Origin: an uncultured Lachnospiraceae bacterium
Lineage (GTDB): Bacteria; Bacillota; Clostridia; Lachnospirales; Lachnospiraceae
Assembly: GCA_947626945.1 (NCBI GenBank)
Contig: CANQUC010000011.1
Location: 1-62,971 of the forward strand
Length of the DNA: 62,971 nt
Reading direction: 5' to 3'
The stretch's first letter is position 1; each line of letters starts with the position of its first letter. The notes under the pieces were generated by a model. It had not been told where the DNA came from. It searched no databases and saw only the letters and a program-made list of their open reading frames with translations. A program made the translations under genes and the position numbers. This document shows, in pieces, positions 60,827 through 62,971 of this stretch.

Positions 60827-61309
60827 ATGGAAGGAAAAAAGAGATTATTGACCTATGAAGGCTTAAAGCAGCTGGAGGATGAGATCCAGGAGCTGAAAGT
60901 GGTCAGAAGAAAAGAAGTGGCCCAGAAGATCAAAGAGGCCAGAGAACAGGGTGACCTTTCTGAGAACGCTGAATATGACGCAGCTAAGGACGAGCAACGG
61001 GACATTGAGGCGCGCATCGAGGAAATTGAAGCGATCCTGAAAAATGCGGAAGTCGTTGTAGAGGACGAGGTAGAGCTGGACAAGATCAACGTAGGCTGCA
61101 AGGTCAGGGTCTTTGACTTCGAGTATGACGAGGAAGATGAGTTTAAGATCGTAGGCTCCACAGAGGCAAACAGCCTGAAAAAACGGATTTCCAATGAGTC
61201 TCCCGTTGGAAATGCGCTGATCGGAAAGAAAGTGGGAGATGTGGTGCAGGTGGAGACTTTAAACGGCATTATTGAATTGAAAGTGCTGGAGATCCAGAGA
61301 TCCAATTAA
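60827..61309 (+). CDS. greA: Transcription elongation factor GreA
   Basis: A 160-residue factor that rescues backtracked RNA polymerase. The N-terminal coiled coil carries the acidic tip region [20 protein letters not shown], and the C-terminal FKBP-like domain ends in [18 protein letters not shown] precedes the ATG. It is 16 nt upstream of lysS. Confidence 0.97.
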   Translation: MEGKKRLLTYEGLKQLEDEIQELKVVRRKEVAQKIKEAREQGDLSENAEYDAAKDEQRDIEARIEEIEAILKNAEVVVEDEVELDKINVGCKVRVFDFEYDEEDEFKIVGSTEANSLKKRISNESPVGNALIGKKVGDVVQVETLNGIIELKVLEIQRSN

Positions 61310-61325
61310 CAGGAGTGAGCAAAGC

Positions 61326-62852
61326 GTGGCGGAAAATAAGCAGAACAATCAAAATCAAAAGGATCGGAACAATCAGCAGGAGCGGGATCTGAACCAGCTG
61401 CTGAAGGTGCGCCGGGAAAAACTGGCAGAGCTTCAGGCAAACGGGCAGGATCCTTTTGCCATCACGAAATATGACGTAAGCCACCACAGTCAGGAGATTA
61501 AAGACCATTTTGAAAGCCTGGAGGGACAGACCGTTTCTGTGGCAGGGCGCATGATGTCCAAGCGGGTCATGGGAAAGGCGTCTTTCTGCAACATTCAGGA
61601 TCTGCAGGGTTCGATCCAGGTTTATGTGGCAAGAGACGAGATCGGCGAGGACAGCTACAAAGCTTTTAAAAAGGATGACGTGGGAGATATCCTGGGCGTC
61701 CGGGGCCGGGTCTTTCTTACGAAGACCGGTGAAAAATCCATTCACGCAGAGTCTGTGGTTCTGCTTTCCAAGAGCCTGCAGATCCTGCCGGAAAAATATC
61801 ACGGCCTGACCAATACGGATCTTCGTTACCGGCAGCGGTATGTGGATCTGATCATGAATGAAGAGGTAAAAGAGACTTTCCTCAAGCGTTCCAGAATCAT
61901 CAGCGCCATTCGCAGATATCTGGACAGCCAGGGATTTATGGAAGTGGAGACGCCCATGCTGGTAGCCAACGCCGGCGGCGCCGCTGCCAGGCCCTTTGAA
62001 ACCCATTTTAACGCGCTGGATGAAGATCTGAAGCTGCGGATCTCTCTGGAACTGTACTTAAAGCGCCTGATCGTAGGCGGCCTGGAAAAGGTTTATGAGA
62101 TTGGGCGTGTATTCCGCAATGAGGGGCTGGACACCAGACACAATCCGGAATTTACGCTTATGGAGCTGTATCAGGCATATACAGATTATCATGGCATGAT
62201 GGATCTGACAGAAAACCTGTACCGCTATGTGGCAAAGGAAGTGCTTGGCACCACTACCATTGTATACAACGGAGTGGAAATGGATCTTGGAAAGCCCTTT
62301 GCCCGGATCACAATGGTAGACGCGGTAAAGCAGTACGCAGGCGTGGACTTTGACAGCGTGAATACGCTGGAGGAAGCCAGAGCACTTGCAAAAGAGCATC
62401 ATATCGAATACGAAGAGCGCCACAAAAAGGGCGATATTCTCAATCTGTTTTTTGAGGAGTTCGCGGAGGAGCATTTGATCCAGCCCACTTTTGTGACGGA
62501 TCATCCTGTGGAAATATCCCCTCTCACAAAAAGAAAGCCGGATCATCCGGAATATGTGGAGCGCTTTGAGTTTTTCATGAACGGCTGGGAGATGGCCAAC
62601 GCCTATTCCGAACTGAACGATCCCCTGGATCAGCGGGAGCGTTTCAAAGCCCAGGAGGAGCAGCTTGCCCAGGGCGACGAGGAGGCAAACACCACCGACG
62701 AGGATTTCCTCAACGCGCTGGAGATCGGCATGCCGCCTACCGGCGGCATCGGATACGGCATTGACCGGATGGTAATGCTGCTGACAGATTCCCAGGCGAT
62801 CCGAGATGTGCTGCTGTTCCCGACAATGAAGTCCTTACCGAACGACAAGTAA
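61326..62852 (+). CDS. lysS: Lysyl-tRNA synthetase, class II
   Basis: A 508-residue enzyme charging tRNA-Lys. An acidic/asparagine-rich start precedes the OB-fold anticodon domain (about 60-165). Class II motif 2 ([19 protein letters not shown]) and motif 3 ([14 protein letters not shown]) are present. The start is GTG behind AGGAG. Expressed with greA; no T-box leader is present. Confidence 0.97.
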   Translation: MAENKQNNQNQKDRNNQQERDLNQLLKVRREKLAELQANGQDPFAITKYDVSHHSQEIKDHFESLEGQTVSVAGRMMSKRVMGKASFCNIQDLQGSIQVYVARDEIGEDSYKAFKKDDVGDILGVRGRVFLTKTGEKSIHAESVVLLSKSLQILPEKYHGLTNTDLRYRQRYVDLIMNEEVKETFLKRSRIISAIRRYLDSQGFMEVETPMLVANAGGAAARPFETHFNALDEDLKLRISLELYLKRLIVGGLEKVYEIGRVFRNEGLDTRHNPEFTLMELYQAYTDYHGMMDLTENLYRYVAKEVLGTTTIVYNGVEMDLGKPFARITMVDAVKQYAGVDFDSVNTLEEARALAKEHHIEYEERHKKGDILNLFFEEFAEEHLIQPTFVTDHPVEISPLTKRKPDHPEYVERFEFFMNGWEMANAYSELNDPLDQRERFKAQEEQLAQGDEEANTTDEDFLNALEIGMPPTGGIGYGIDRMVMLLTDSQAIRDVLLFPTMKSLPNDK

Positions 62853-62901
62853 GAAAAAGCCAGTGTTTATGCGGGTTTCGGGACTTTCCAAACTGAATAA
62901 A

Positions 62902-62928
62902 TTTACCTCTTTACACCAAATTTACACC
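62902..62928 (+). repeat. Short direct repeats downstream of lysS
   Basis: TTTACACC occurs at 62910-62917 and 62921-62928, with a partial copy TTTACC at 62902-62907. CACC-AATC-GGTG (62925-62936) forms a small dyad. Such repeats are common at tyrosine-recombinase attachment sites, but no integrase is in the window. The rest of 62853-62971 shows no terminator and no supported gene. Confidence 0.3.
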
Positions 62929-62971
62929 AATCGGTGCTAAAAACGGTGCAGAGACTAAAAAATCGCATAAT

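Overview
The window looks like chromosomal DNA of a strictly anaerobic Gram-positive bacterium of the class Clostridia, most likely family Lachnospiraceae. The evidence is the oxygen-sensitive class III ribonucleotide reductase, reverse rubrerythrin with a PerR-type regulator, yeast-type LeuA, several TTG and GTG starts behind strong AGGAGG-type ribosome binding sites, and the order argF - DUF6145 gene - dusB - greA - lysS. Genus and species cannot be read from the sequence. No rRNA, tRNA or CRISPR array was found, and nearly all of the window is ordinary housekeeping DNA. Most of the promoters I could place have the form TTGnnn - 17 bp - TAnnnT.

Layout. 1-5 kb is accessory in character: a one-protein DUF262/DUF1524 (GmrSD-like) putative defence gene behind a foldable leader RNA, a mini XRE regulator, a Nudix-GNAT fusion behind a promoter-proximal terminator hairpin, a helical protein of unknown role and TspO. 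5-13 kb holds an isopropylmalate synthase fused to an AraC-type DNA-binding domain, 3-methyladenine glycosylase, a DtxR-family regulator, a secreted pectinesterase with cohesin-like and dockerin-like modules, MgtE, a second mini XRE regulator and MntP. 13-18.5 kb is M18 peptidase, tilS, hpt and ftsH, followed by a candidate small RNA. 18.8-27.8 kb carries a GH13 enzyme, a cobalamin-binding-type radical SAM protein, a HypE-like protein, an Lrp regulator with an aminotransferase, two RNA or SAM-dependent methyltransferases and a hemolysin III protein. 28-31.6 kb is perR, reverse rubrerythrin and nrdD, with Fur-type and NrdR-type operators visible.

31.8-40.6 kb is the pyrimidine operon pyrC-pyrF-pyrK-pyrD-(zinc phospholipase-like)-pyrE, continuing into small membrane, VanZ, HD and M29 peptidase genes. 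40.7-47.2 kb is the purine operon purK-purE-purM-purN-purD, ending in a membrane-anchored cohesin-like protein with a repeat-rich tail. 47.3-54.1 kb contains a DUF2284 gene, a HAD phosphatase, dnaE, pfkA and a TrmH-family methyltransferase. 54.2-58.4 kb is an envelope cluster (SH3-3D protein, LCP protein, NfeD, SPFH protein). 58.4-62.9 kb is argF, a DUF6145 gene, dusB, greA and lysS, followed by a short repeat-bearing tail that may be the edge of another element.

The observations most worth following are the LeuA-AraC fusion, the folded leader of the DUF262 gene, the possible pairing of a dockerin-bearing pectinesterase with a membrane-anchored cohesin-like protein, the candidate short RNAs at about 2653-2748 and 18636-18727, and the NrdR box pair at nrdD. 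All function calls rest on motifs read by eye; no database search was run.
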